Made by a program: the position numbers and the translations under genes. 64,000 nt of DNA from Nitrobacter sp047149785 (GTDB lineage: Bacteria; Pseudomonadota; Alphaproteobacteria; Rhizobiales; Xanthobacteraceae), in NCBI RefSeq assembly GCF_047149785.1, contig NZ_BAAGBE010000001.1, positions 3,100,001 through 3,164,000 of the forward strand, given 5' to 3'. Positions 8,520-16,955 of the stretch are shown in pieces. The notes under the pieces were generated by a model. That model worked only from the letters and a program-made list of their open reading frames with translations. It ran no database searches and was not told the DNA's origin. Position 1 is the stretch's first letter. Each line of letters opens with the position of its first letter.

Positions 8520-9225
8520 TGCCCCCACCTTCAGAGGCCACGCGTCGCTTCAGCCGCTTTAGGACCAAGCCAAGCTGGTCCGCGAGATCCTCGTAGCTAT
8601 CCGCAGAGAGCGCGGCCGGAAATGACAGGGTCACAGGCCCTTCTTTCAGGTTGAAGCTTTCTTGCAGAAGACCTTCGCTCCGGCGAAGCAGCCCGGAGGG
8701 CTTGATATCGTGATGTAGGGTGGCTTGCATGAGCGTATCCTCAGCGGGAGGATTGCGATTGTACCCTTCGTCTGATCCGCCAACAAGTCGAAAAGTCGAG
8801 AGATAAGTTTCCGCAGCCTTCGCCGCAGCTTCGGCAGTGAAATGGCGTTTTACAAGCCAATATCGCAAGTTATTTTCGCTAGGAAGGCCTTGAAATTCTT
8901 GGCTAAGCTCCTGAAAGAGGGAAGGCTTCAAAGCGCTACGTTCAAGAGCTTGCTGACGCTCGTGAGATGTCTCTGGTGCCATTAACGTAGTAATCGCATC
9001 ATCACTCAGGCGTAAATCGTCACCAGACCCTTCGATCAGTCCGTATGCGCGCACGGCGCCAATTTTTCCCAGGGCGCGGCCGTTCAGGCTGGAGTACCCC
9101 AAGTGCTGTGCCAGAACCAACCGCGAAAACTTATTGCGGTTCTCGGCCTTGAAAACCGGCCTAACGGCTTCCAAAGCGGCCTCTAAGTCGAGGGATGGAT
9201 AGTTCGGGCTTCTGGTTTTCGCCAT
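8506..9225 (-). CDS. Hypothetical protein, putative partner or antitoxin of the MazF-like toxin
   Basis: This 239-residue protein belongs to no family recognised here. The N-terminal part (about residues 15-80: VFKAENRNKFSRLVLAQHLG, RALGKIGAVRAYGLI, LRLSDDAITTL) looks like a winged-helix or helical DNA-binding module. The C-terminal part has SGLLRRSEGLLQESFNLKEGPVTLSFP and ends in a Lys/Arg-rich helix. It is the first gene of a two-gene unit with the MazF-like toxin and has a good GGGAGAGG ribosome-binding site. Position and coupling suggest an antitoxin, yet it is much larger than MazE/PemI-type antitoxins. That role is inference only. Confidence 0.55.
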   Translation of the reverse strand: MAKTRSPNYPSLDLEAALEAVRPVFKAENRNKFSRLVLAQHLGYSSLNGRALGKIGAVRAYGLIEGSGDDLRLSDDAITTLMAPETSHERQQALERSALKPSLFQELSQEFQGLPSENNLRYWLVKRHFTAEAAAKAAETYLSTFRLVGGSDEGYNRNPPAEDTLMQATLHHDIKPSGLLRRSEGLLQESFNLKEGPVTLSFPAALSADSYEDLADQLGLVLKRLKRRVASEGGGNENS

Positions 9226-9251
9226 GGTAAGTATCCTCTCCCACTCGGGAT

Positions 9252-9272
9252 ATGAACCTTATCTCATGAACC
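9252..9272. promoter_or_regulatory. Direct repeats ATGAACC, possible autoregulatory operator
   Basis: Two ATGAACC copies (9252-9258 and 9266-9272), 14 bases apart, lie 27-47 bases upstream of the putative antitoxin start. They are next to an AT-rich promoter-like tract (9275-9320), the usual place for a toxin-antitoxin operator. Confidence 0.35.
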
Positions 9273-9375
9273 CATAAAAATATAAAGAGATATAATCTTT
9301 CTACTAACTCATAATTTTGGAGGTTACGCTCATATGTTTATCTCATTGCGATCCGAAAAGGACCAGAATGCGAAA

Positions 9376-9408
9376 GGCCACCCCTTCCGATAAAAGGAAG
9401 GGGTGGCC
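9376..9408. terminator. Strong hairpin, possible transcription barrier
   Basis: A perfect 13-bp stem (GGCCACCCCTTCC / GGAAGGGGTGGCC) with a 7-base loop lies at the ubiH-side edge of the accessory segment. It lacks a U-run on either strand, so it may be an intrinsic barrier or a mobile-element remnant rather than a classic terminator. Confidence 0.5.
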
Positions 9409-9547
9409 GAGGAAGTTTCGAATTAGGACGCGAGTGGAAAAGTAAGGCTGCCCATAGGCCTTTTCCGCCGTCATGCTGCTGTTTGGGGAATAGTTCTTCA
9501 AGAACGCCAGTGCTAGGTGGTTTGCGGAGGCAACGACCCCCGTTGCC

Positions 9548-10768
9548 CTACAACGCCTCGCCCTTCAGCAGTCGCGGCACCTCGCCGGTCAGTCCGGCCG
9601 CCTGGCGGATGAATGCGTTTTTCAAGGGCGGCATGCGGTCGACCAGCCCGAGCCCGAGGTCGCGCACGCCGCGCAGAAGCGTCGATTCGTTGGAGAACAG
9701 AACGTTGAGCGTGTTGGTGGCGAAGCCCATCGCCATGGTGTCGAAGCGCCGCCAGCGCTGATAGCGCTCGAGCACATCGGCCTGCCCCGGATCGATGCCG
9801 AGCCTGACCGCATCGACCACGCTTTCCGCCAGCGCGGCGACGTCCTTCAGTCCGAGGTTGAGGCCCTGCCCCGCGATCGGATGGATCACATGCGCCGCAT
9901 CGCCGACCAGCGCCAGCCGCTCGGCGATGAACGAGCGCGCGACGAAATACTGAAGCGGAAACGCCCGCGGCTTGTCGAGCGCCTCGATCTCGCCGAGGTG
10001 GAGACCGAAGCGCTGCTCCAACTCGGCGTGAAATTCGTCTGCCGCGAGCGCGACGATGCGCGCGGCGTCGGTGCGCTTCTCGGTCCACACCAGCGACGAG
10101 CGCCGTCCGGTCAGCGGCAGGATCGCGAACGGGCCCGCGGGAAGAAAATGCTCTTCGGCGCGGCCGTGATGATCGCGCTCATGGCCGACGGTGACGACGA
10201 TGCCGGACTGGTCATAGTCCCAGCCGTGGGTGGCGATACCGGCGCGCTGGCGCAGCTTCGAGCGCGCGCCGTCGGCCGCCACCAGCAGGCTCGCATCGAT
10301 CGTCGAGCCGTCCGCCAGCGAGACCGCGACGCCGCCCGGCCGCGTCTCGTTTGCCGTCACCGCCGTTGCGCGCAGGTCGACGCCCGCGGCTTCCGCGCGC
10401 GTCGCCAGCGCTTCGATCAGGTAGCGGTTCTCCACCATGTGCGCGAACGGCTCGCCGGGCTGGACGTCGCCGGTAAACGTCAGGAACACCGGGCGGGTGG
10501 CGTCCTCGAGCTTCGAATCCGTCACCACCATGTCGAGGATCGGCTGCGCGGTTCCGGCGACCTCGTCCCAGACCCCGAGCGTCTCGAACAGGCGGCGGCA
10601 CGCGGCGACGATGGCGGTGGCGCGCGGATCGCGGCTCGGCCGGTTCGCCAGCATGGGGTCGGCGACCACGATCGGGACCTCCGCGCCCAGCCCCTGGCGC
10701 AACGCCAGCGCCAGCGCCAGCCCTGCGAACGCGCCGCCGCAGATGACAATGCTCCGTTGTGTCGTCAT
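9548..10768 (-). CDS. ubiH: UbiH/UbiF-type FAD-dependent hydroxylase
   Basis: This 406-residue flavoprotein monooxygenase is probably a ring hydroxylase of ubiquinone biosynthesis. It shows the N-terminal dinucleotide-binding motif VICGGAFAGLALA, the mid-protein DG motif VAADGARSKLRQ and the second FAD motif LVGDAAHVIHPIAGQGLNLG typical of the UbiH/COQ6 family. It lies between the accessory segment and tesB. UbiH, UbiF and UbiI cannot be told apart here, so ring position is uncertain. Confidence 0.85.
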   Translation of the reverse strand: MTTQRSIVICGGAFAGLALALALRQGLGAEVPIVVADPMLANRPSRDPRATAIVAACRRLFETLGVWDEVAGTAQPILDMVVTDSKLEDATRPVFLTFTGDVQPGEPFAHMVENRYLIEALATRAEAAGVDLRATAVTANETRPGGVAVSLADGSTIDASLLVAADGARSKLRQRAGIATHGWDYDQSGIVVTVGHERDHHGRAEEHFLPAGPFAILPLTGRRSSLVWTEKRTDAARIVALAADEFHAELEQRFGLHLGEIEALDKPRAFPLQYFVARSFIAERLALVGDAAHVIHPIAGQGLNLGLKDVAALAESVVDAVRLGIDPGQADVLERYQRWRRFDTMAMGFATNTLNVLFSNESTLLRGVRDLGLGLVDRMPPLKNAFIRQAAGLTGEVPRLLKGEAL

Positions 10769-10933
10769 GATACGCCTGACCTTCTTGCGCCGGCACTATA
10801 GCCGGGCGAGACACGTTCACCAAACGCGGAGCGCGAGCGGCCGTTCCGGCCCCGGGACCTGGACGCGGACCCGCAATCCAGGTTCGAGCCCTTCGCCTCG
10901 TCCGCGATGACGGTCCCGATGGAAGGCATCCCG

Positions 10934-11794
10934 ATGTCCAAAAGCCTGATCGACCTGATCTCGATCCTCGATCTGGAGCCGATCGAGGAAAACCTGTTCC
11001 GCGGCAACAGCCCGAAGACGAGCTGGCAGCGGGTGTTCGGCGGGCAGGTGATCGGACAGGCGATGGTCGCGGCCTGCCGCACCGTCGAAGGCCGCCTGCC
11101 GCACTCGCTGCATTGCTACTTCATCCTGCCGGGCGATCCGGCGGTGCCGATCATCTACGAGGTAGAGCGGCTGCGCGACGGCAAGAGCTATGCGACGCGG
11201 CGCGTCACCGCGATCCAGCACGGCCGCGCCATCTTCTCGACCATGATCTCGTTCCATGCCCATGAAGAAGGCGCGTTCGACCATCAGGACCCCATGCCCG
11301 ACGTGCCGCCGCCGGAGAGCCTCTCGCCGGAGGAGTTCGCCAGGCAGCCGATGTTCAAGGAGATGCCGGAGTTCATCCGCAGGTACTACGAATCCGACCG
11401 GCCGATCGAACTGCGCCCGATCGAACTCAACCGCTACTTCGGCGAGAAGATCGCCGACGGCCGCGTCCATGTCTGGATTCGCGCCGCGGCGAAACTGCCC
11501 GACGATCCGGCGCTGCACATGTGCGCGCTCGCCTATGCGTCGGACTTCGCGCTGCTGGACGCGGTGATGGCGCGCTACGGCCGCACCCTGTTCGACAGGC
11601 GCATGATGGCGGCCTCGCTCGATCACGCGATGTGGTTTCACCGCCCGTTCCGCGCCGACGAATGGCTGCTCTACGCGCAGGATTCGCCGAGCGCGCAAAA
11701 CGGCCGCGGCCTCGCCCGCGGGCTGATCTTCAAGCGCGACGGCACGCTGGTCGCCTCGGTGGCGCAGGAAGGCTCGCTGCGCGAGCGGCATTGA
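10934..11794 (+). CDS. tesB: Acyl-CoA thioesterase II
   Basis: This 286-residue double-hotdog thioesterase hydrolyses acyl-CoA to free acid. Family signatures are VFGGQVIGQAMVAACRTV, LHCYFILPGDPAVPI, DGKSYATRRVTAIQHGRAIF and the C-terminal SLDHAMWFHRPFRADEWLLY, followed by GRGLARGLIFKRDGTLVASVAQEG. The start at 10934 is preferred to an upstream in-frame ATG at 10907 because GGAAGG lies at the right distance. It precedes glnK, the usual alphaproteobacterial neighbour. Confidence 0.93.
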   Translation: MSKSLIDLISILDLEPIEENLFRGNSPKTSWQRVFGGQVIGQAMVAACRTVEGRLPHSLHCYFILPGDPAVPIIYEVERLRDGKSYATRRVTAIQHGRAIFSTMISFHAHEEGAFDHQDPMPDVPPPESLSPEEFARQPMFKEMPEFIRRYYESDRPIELRPIELNRYFGEKIADGRVHVWIRAAAKLPDDPALHMCALAYASDFALLDAVMARYGRTLFDRRMMAASLDHAMWFHRPFRADEWLLYAQDSPSAQNGRGLARGLIFKRDGTLVASVAQEGSLRERH

Positions 11795-11936
11795 GGTGTC
11801 GCGCCCCGGAGGCTTGCGCAGCGCGCGAGGGAGCGCGCGGTTCACGCGGAACCCGGCCGGTCTGCACGACGGCCGCCACGCCAGCGACAACTCGCACGCA
11901 TGTTTTTGGTCCGCTCTGCAAGTTTTTTGTGCGATT

Positions 11937-11953
11937 TGCACGGAAAGGTGTCA
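11937..11953. promoter_or_regulatory. Possible NtrC-like site upstream of glnK
   Basis: TGCAC-GGAAA-GGTG-TCA partly matches the TGCACC-N5-GGTGCA NtrC pattern about 60 bases upstream of glnK. One arm is imperfect. Confidence 0.25.
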
Positions 11954-12010
11954 GACTTGATCATGCGAATTCGGTTAAGACCGTATTGTCCATCGAGCGG
12001 ATGAGCCATC

Positions 12011-12349
12011 ATGAAACTCGTTGTCGCCGTTATCAAACCCTTCAAGCTGGAGGAGGTGCGTCAGGCGCTGACCGCGCTCGGCGTGCACGGAATGACCGTG
12101 ACCGAGGTCAAGGGCTACGGCCGCCAGAAGGGACACACCGAGATCTATCGCGGCGCCGAGTATGTCGTGAATTTCCTTCCCAAGCTGCGGATCGAGGTCG
12201 CGGTGCCCTCGGAGCTTGCGGACAAGACCGTCGAGGCCATCACCGCGGCCGCGCGCACCGGCCAGATCGGCGACGGCAAGATTTTCGTGACGCCGATCGA
12301 TCACGCCCTGCGCATCCGGACCGGCGAGACCGACGACGATGCGCTGTGA
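12011..12349 (+). CDS. glnK: PII nitrogen regulatory protein
   Basis: This 112-residue PII signal protein has a T-loop with the uridylylated Tyr51 (EIYRGAEY), the B-loop TGQIGDGKIFV and the C-loop IRTGE. PII trimers sense 2-oxoglutarate, ATP and ADP; GlnK blocks the AmtB channel when nitrogen is sufficient. Two amtB genes follow on the same strand, which makes GlnK rather than GlnB the likelier type. Confidence 0.94.
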   Translation: MKLVVAVIKPFKLEEVRQALTALGVHGMTVTEVKGYGRQKGHTEIYRGAEYVVNFLPKLRIEVAVPSELADKTVEAITAAARTGQIGDGKIFVTPIDHALRIRTGETDDDAL

Positions 12350-12373
12350 GATTGAGATAGCAAGAGAGACGAC

Positions 12374-12544
12374 CATTGTCGTTGCGAGCCAACGGGTCGG
12401 CGCGAAGCGGCGCCCGATGACAGGCTCCGCGAAGCGATCCAGTCAACGTATGACTGACATGTATGACTGACACGGGGACGGGATCGCTTCGGGGCTGTCG
12501 GGACGACGCTTACGCGCCGCCCTTGAACTCCTCGCAATGACGGA
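12374..12544. repeat. Long imperfect inverted repeat (family E)
   Basis: The outer arms GTCGTTGCGAG and CTCGCAATGACG and the inner arms GAAGCGATCCAG / GGGATCGCTTCGGGG form a large foldback between glnK and amtB. Its make-up is MITE-like and non-coding. Confidence 0.6.
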
Positions 12545-12568
12545 CACAGCCAGGCTGGGGATCGACAA

Positions 12569-13885
12569 ATGGGGGCACGTTCGCGTTGGGCGGCACGCGC
12601 CGCGACGGCAGTCCTTGCGATCGCGTTTTTCGCGACGACAGGCGCGCCGGCCTTCGCGGCCGGCGCCGCTTCGACGGTGAGCGCGGCTGACACCACCTGG
12701 ATGATCGTCGCCACGGCCTTCGTGCTGATGATGACGATCCCGGGGCTGGCGCTGTTCTATTCGGGCATGGTGCGCAAGAAGAACGTGCTGGCGACGATGG
12801 CGCAAAGCCTCGCGGCGGTCGCCATGATTTCGATTCTGTGGGTGGCGTTCGGTTATTCGCTGGCGTTCACGGGCCACGGGCTGTGGCTGGGATCGCCCGG
12901 TCGCCTGTTTCTCGCCGGCATGAGCATGGACGCCGTCAATCCTGCGGCAAAGACCATCCCCGAAGCGCTGTTCATGCTTTACCAGATGACCTTCGCGATC
13001 ATCACGGTGGCGCTGGTCGCGGGGTCGGTTGCCGACCGGATGCGCTTCTCGGCCTACCTGCTGTTTTCGATCGGCTGGTTCGTCTTTGTCTACGTTCCGC
13101 TCGCGCACTGGGTGTGGGGCGGCGGTTTCCTCAATGCGGCCGGCGTGCAGGATTTCGCCGGCGGGTTGGTGGTGCATCTGAGCGCCGGCATCGGCGGGCT
13201 GGTCGCGGCGAAAGTCCTCGGCAACCGTCACGGCTATGGCTCGGAGAATCTGTCGCCCTACGATCTGTCGCTTGCGGTCGTCGGCACCGGATTGTTGTGG
13301 GTCGGCTGGTTCGGGTTCAACGGCGGCTCGGCGCTGGCCGCCAATTCGCGCGCGGTGATGGCGATCATCGCCACGCACCTCGCAGCCTGCGCCGGCGCGC
13401 TGACATGGGGCGCCATCGAATGGTCGACGCGGCGCAAGCCTTCCGTGCTCGGCATGATCTCGGGCGCGGTCGCGGGCCTCGGCACGATCACGCCGGCCTC
13501 CGGCTTCGTCACGCCGTTGCAAGGCATCGTCATCGGCATCGTTGCCGGACTGGTCTGCTACTGGGCCTGCACCAGCCTCAAGCATCGCTTCCGCTATGAC
13601 GACTCGCTCGACGTGTTCGGCGTCCACGGCATCGGCGGATTGACAGGAACCCTGCTGCTCGGGGTGTTTGCGACCTCCTCGGTCGGCGGCGTGTCCGGCC
13701 TGCTCGAAGGCAATCCGCGCCAGTTGCTGCTGCAGCTTTACGGCGTGGCTGTCACCCTGCTTTGGTCGGGCTCCGTGACCTACGGTCTCCTCAAGCTGGT
13801 CGGCGTTTTCGTGTCGCTGCGGGTCTCGCGCGAGAACGAGCTTGAAGGCCTCGACATTTCCCAGCACGGCGAGGCGCTGCAATAA
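12569..13885 (+). CDS. amtB: Ammonium transporter (first copy)
   Basis: This 438-residue Amt/MEP channel has a cleavable signal peptide (about residues 1-31) and eleven predicted membrane segments. Signatures are TAFVLMMTIPGLALFYSGMV, YQMTFAIIT, HWVWGGG, the Amt motif DFAGGLVVHLSAGIGGLVA, LWVGWFGFNGGSAL and, near the C terminus, DDSLDVFGVHGIGGLTG with the second conserved pore His. The C-terminal tail ENELEGLDISQHGE is the GlnK-contact helix. GGGGAT precedes the start. Confidence 0.94.
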   Translation: MGARSRWAARAATAVLAIAFFATTGAPAFAAGAASTVSAADTTWMIVATAFVLMMTIPGLALFYSGMVRKKNVLATMAQSLAAVAMISILWVAFGYSLAFTGHGLWLGSPGRLFLAGMSMDAVNPAAKTIPEALFMLYQMTFAIITVALVAGSVADRMRFSAYLLFSIGWFVFVYVPLAHWVWGGGFLNAAGVQDFAGGLVVHLSAGIGGLVAAKVLGNRHGYGSENLSPYDLSLAVVGTGLLWVGWFGFNGGSALAANSRAVMAIIATHLAACAGALTWGAIEWSTRRKPSVLGMISGAVAGLGTITPASGFVTPLQGIVIGIVAGLVCYWACTSLKHRFRYDDSLDVFGVHGIGGLTGTLLLGVFATSSVGGVSGLLEGNPRQLLLQLYGVAVTLLWSGSVTYGLLKLVGVFVSLRVSRENELEGLDISQHGEALQ

Positions 13886-13906
13886 GGCTGCAGCGCTCCA
13901 GGTCGG

Positions 13907-13999
13907 GGTCATGCCCGCGCAGGCGGGCATCCAGTATTCATTGCGTCGGCTTGGAATGACTGGATCATCCGCTTTCGCGGATGATGACCCGCGCGGTGA
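13907..13999. repeat. Family C palindromes, copy 3
   Basis: ATGCCCGC-gcag-GCGGGCAT is followed by a second foldback around CATCCGC...GCGGATGATG. It lies between the two amtB genes. Confidence 0.65.
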
Positions 14000-14182
14000 T
14001 AGATTCGTCATTCGAAAATTCATGAGTTGTCCGGGTCGGTAGCGTGACGCGACAGGATCGGCGTGCCTGCATTTTGAGCAGTGCCGACCAGACATTGAGC
14101 GTCGGTCGTCGCTGCGTTCCGCCCGGCAGCGCGAGGTGCGCAAAAACATCCACGTTTCAGCGGTTAGAACGATCTGTCCGTG

Positions 14183-14199
14183 TTGGCACGGCATTTGAA
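14183..14199 (+). promoter_or_regulatory. Candidate sigma-54 promoter for the second amtB
   Basis: TTGGCACGGCATTTGAA matches the -24/-12 consensus (TGGCACG-N4-TTGCW) with correct GG-to-G spacing, but has A for the expected C in the -12 element. It lies about 130 bases upstream of the amtB start; rpoN itself lies elsewhere in this window. Confidence 0.45.
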
Positions 14200-14325
14200 T
14201 TCTATCGTTGCGGCTGCGCTCCCGCCGCGACCTGTGCTGGCGGCGAGTCCTCGGCGGAGATCGCCCGGCATGTTGCGGCCGGGCTCTGATGTCGCGCTCA
14301 TCTTTCCTCAATCAGGAGTAAGCCC

Positions 14326-15669
14326 ATGAGGTTCGAACGCCCGGCCCGCGCGGGATTGGTCGTCGCAGCGATATCGGGCGCGGCCTTTCTCGCGGCCTTC
14401 GCCGACGCCGCGCTGGCCCAGACCGCCGCTCCGGCTGCTGCAACGCCTCCGCCCAAAATCGATTCCGGCGACACCGCGTGGATGCTGACCTCCACTGCAC
14501 TGGTGTTGATGATGACGATCCCCGGCCTCGCTTTGTTCTATGGCGGCATGGTGCGCAAGAAGAACGTGCTCGCCACGGTGATGCAGAGTTTCGCCATCAC
14601 CTGCCTCGTCACCGTGCTGTGGATGGTGATCGGCTACAGCTTCGCCTTCACCGAAGGCACCAATTTTCTCGGCGGCTTCTCGCGCATGCTGCTGATCGGC
14701 ATGGGCACCGGCTCCGTCGCCAGCGCCGCGCCGACGATTCCGGAATCGGTGTTCATGTGCTTCCAGATGACGTTTGCGATCATCACCCCGGCGCTGATCT
14801 GCGGCGCGATCGCCGATCGCATGAAGTTCTCGGCGATGATGTGGTTCATGGGGCTGTGGTCGCTCTTGGTCTATGCGCCGGTCGCGCATTGGGTCTGGGG
14901 CGGCGGTTTCCTCGGCGGTCTCGGCGTGCTCGATTTCGCAGGCGGCACCGTGGTTCACATCAACGCCGGCGTCGCGGGCCTCGTCTGCGCACTGGTGCTC
15001 GGCAAGCGCAAGGGCTACGGCAGCGAGAACATGGCGCCGCACAACCTGGTGCTGACGGTGACCGGCGCGTCGCTGCTATGGGTCGGCTGGTTCGGCTTCA
15101 ACGCCGGTTCGGCGGTGACGGCGGGCGGGCAGGCCGGCATGGCGATGGCGGTCACCCAGATCGCGGCCGCCGCCGCGGCGCTGGCCTGGATGGCCGTGGA
15201 GTGGGGCCTGCGCGGCAAGCCGAGCGTGCTCGGCATCTGCTCCGGCGCGGTCGGCGGCCTCGTCGCCATCACTCCGGCCTCGGGCTTCGTCGATCCGAGC
15301 GGCGCGCTGGTGATCGGCGCTGTCGCAGGCGCCGGCTGCTACTGGGGCGCGACCGGTCTCAAGCATATGATGGGCTATGACGACAGCCTCGACGCCTTCG
15401 GCGTCCACGGCGTCGGCGGCATCATCGGCGCGCTGCTCACCGGCGTGTTCGCCCGCGCCGCGATCAACAAGGCCGGCGCGGGCCTGATCGACGGCAACGC
15501 CCATCAGGTGCTGGTTCAGGTCTACGGGATCCTCGCCACCGTCGTGTACGACGCCGTGGTCACGCTAATCATCCTGCTTGCCGTCAAGGCGGCGATCGGC
15601 CTGCGCGTCACTGGCGACAACGAGCGCGAAGGCCTCGACATCACCCAGCACGGCGAAGTGGTGCAATGA
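14326..15669 (+). CDS. amtB: Ammonium transporter (second copy)
   Basis: This 447-residue Amt channel is a close paralogue of the preceding one. It has a signal peptide with an ALAQTAA cleavage region, TSTALVLMMTIPGLALFYGGMV, HWVWGGGFLGG, DFAGGTVVHINAGVAGLV, LWVGWFGFNAGSAV, DDSLDAFGVHGVGGIIG and a GlnK-binding tail (NEREGLDITQHGE). CAGGAG precedes the ATG. The tandem pair probably arose by duplication. Its separate sigma-54-like promoter suggests it can be induced on its own in nitrogen starvation. Confidence 0.94.
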   Translation: MRFERPARAGLVVAAISGAAFLAAFADAALAQTAAPAAATPPPKIDSGDTAWMLTSTALVLMMTIPGLALFYGGMVRKKNVLATVMQSFAITCLVTVLWMVIGYSFAFTEGTNFLGGFSRMLLIGMGTGSVASAAPTIPESVFMCFQMTFAIITPALICGAIADRMKFSAMMWFMGLWSLLVYAPVAHWVWGGGFLGGLGVLDFAGGTVVHINAGVAGLVCALVLGKRKGYGSENMAPHNLVLTVTGASLLWVGWFGFNAGSAVTAGGQAGMAMAVTQIAAAAAALAWMAVEWGLRGKPSVLGICSGAVGGLVAITPASGFVDPSGALVIGAVAGAGCYWGATGLKHMMGYDDSLDAFGVHGVGGIIGALLTGVFARAAINKAGAGLIDGNAHQVLVQVYGILATVVYDAVVTLIILLAVKAAIGLRVTGDNEREGLDITQHGEVVQ

Positions 15670-15716
15670 TGCGAAACGCCGCCAGAGTAGATTTGCTTTG
15701 GGCGGAATCAGCAATC

Positions 15717-15752
15717 CGTCATGCCTGGCTTTATGCCGGGCATCCACGTCTT
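15717..15752. repeat. Family C palindrome, copy 4
   Basis: GTCATGCCTGGC-ttta-TGCCGGGCATCCACG sits beside a family B copy downstream of amtB. Confidence 0.6.
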
Positions 15753-15826
15753 AGGGCCTTTCCGCTTCTGATGGAATCAGAAGCGGGTCCCTGTATTTTT
15801 TATTCGACGCGTTTCTTCGCGCCGGA
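15751..15826. repeat. Family B repeat copy 2 (hairpin X, truncated)
   Basis: It has the CCGCTTCTGAT / ATCAGAAGCGG hairpin followed by a degenerate GACGCGTTTCTTCGCGCCGG core. It abuts the 3' end of the Trm112-like gene. Confidence 0.6.
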
Positions 15827-15833
15827 AAAAAGT

Positions 15834-16028
15834 TTAGATCTTCCTGGCCTCGTCCGGCAGCATGATCGGGATGCCGTCGCGGATCGGGTAGGCCAGTCTG
15901 GCCGAGCGCGAAATCAGCTCCCTGCGCGCGCCGTCGAATTCCAGCGGGCCCTTGGTCACCGGGCAGACCAGAACCTCCAGAAGCTTGGGATCGACGGTGT
16001 CTTCGGAACGATCGGAGGAGGTCGTCAT
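15834..16028 (-). CDS. Trm112 family protein
   Basis: This 64-residue Trm112/DUF343 protein has the signature DPKLLEVLVCPVTKGPL, then LISRSARLAYPIRDGIPIML. Eukaryotic and archaeal Trm112 activates methyltransferases; bacterial homologues are small and poorly characterised, and this one keeps only one of the usual paired Cys positions. It follows the Lon-like and CnoX-like genes on the same strand, a recurrent alphaproteobacterial cluster. Confidence 0.88.
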   Translation of the reverse strand: MTTSSDRSEDTVDPKLLEVLVCPVTKGPLEFDGARRELISRSARLAYPIRDGIPIMLPDEARKI

Positions 16029-16111
16029 GCGTGGTCTCTTCGAATAGGCCGACGGATCGGTTCACGGCGGTTGCGACGGTTCGGTTGCGATGTTCCCGGC
16101 TGGGGTCGAAT

Positions 16112-16204
16112 CCAACTTCGTTGAATCAGGCTCCAGCCTTATCCTTTTGATCCTTTTGATTGGGCATGATCCGATCCGAAAACCGGTTCGCTTTTCGATC
16201 ATGC
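16112..16204. repeat. Family A palindrome, copy 2
   Basis: TTGAATCAGGCTC is followed by a hairpin with arms GCATGATC (16163-16170) and GATCATGC (16197-16204). It ends directly at the stop of the Lon-domain gene. Confidence 0.7.
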
Positions 16205-16205
16205 C

Positions 16206-16880
16206 TTATTGTAATCCGGGGTCGCCGCTGGTGCGCTTTTTGGCGAGATCCATTTCGGTGACGGCGATCAGGATTTCGGCGCGTGTTTTCAGGTCGGTTG
16301 CCTCGAGCATCGCCTGCTTCTCCGGCGGCCCGTAGGGCGACATCATCGCCAGCGCGTTGACCAGCGCCTCGTTCGGGGCGTTCTCGATGCCGCTCCAGTC
16401 CACCTTCAGGTCGTTGACCTTGAGAAAAGCGGTCAGCACCTCGAGCAGTCGCTTGCGGTCGACGTCGTCCTCGCCCTTGCGCGCGGTCATATCGTCGGCA
16501 TAGGCAAAAAAATCCACCTTGCACTGGCGGTAGGGCGTCAGCACGGTCAGCTCTTCCACGATCTTGAAACGCGAGACGCCGGTGAGTTCAAGGATGTAAC
16601 GGCCGTCGCCGGATTCGGCGAACTGGGTGATGCGTCCGGCGCAGCCGACCTGGAACAGTTTCGGCTTGTCCTCGCTGGCGGAATGGGCGAGGTCGGGCTG
16701 GATCATGCCGATCAGGCGGTGGCCGTCGCGGAACGCGTCGTCGACCATCGCGAGATAACGCATCTCGAAAATATTGAGCGGCATCTGTCCGCGCGGCAGC
16801 AGCAGCGCGCCGGGCAGCGGAAATACGGGTATCACCTCGGGAAGGTCAGCGGGACCGCGATAGTCGGCATTGATGGGCAT
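16206..16880 (-). CDS. Lon N-terminal (LON substrate-binding) domain protein
   Basis: This 224-residue protein is a stand-alone LON substrate-binding domain without ATPase or protease parts. Signatures are VIPVFPLPGALLLPRGQMPLNIFEMRYLAMV, VGCAGRITQFAESGDGRYILELTGVSRF and a C-terminal helical bundle with ALAMMSPYGPPEKQAMLEA. The function of these proteins is unsettled; roles in protein quality control are suggested. It lies between the thioredoxin/CnoX-like gene and the Trm112 gene. Confidence 0.9.
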   Translation of the reverse strand: MPINADYRGPADLPEVIPVFPLPGALLLPRGQMPLNIFEMRYLAMVDDAFRDGHRLIGMIQPDLAHSASEDKPKLFQVGCAGRITQFAESGDGRYILELTGVSRFKIVEELTVLTPYRQCKVDFFAYADDMTARKGEDDVDRKRLLEVLTAFLKVNDLKVDWSGIENAPNEALVNALAMMSPYGPPEKQAMLEATDLKTRAEILIAVTEMDLAKKRTSGDPGLQ

Positions 16881-16955
16881 GGGCGGGTCCGGTGCTATCG
16901 AGCAAAGTGCCTGCGGAGTCGCATTGGCGCCAACCCTGCCGCAGGTGAATGGCTC

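Noticed and set aside
11901..11920. Sigma-54-like sequence upstream of glnK
   Set aside because: GG and GC elements are present but only eight bases apart instead of ten, so sigma-54 would not fit.
12443..14311. Long minus-strand frame opposite the first amtB
   Set aside because: Shadow of a clear transporter gene; it spans an intergenic repeat and has no family features.
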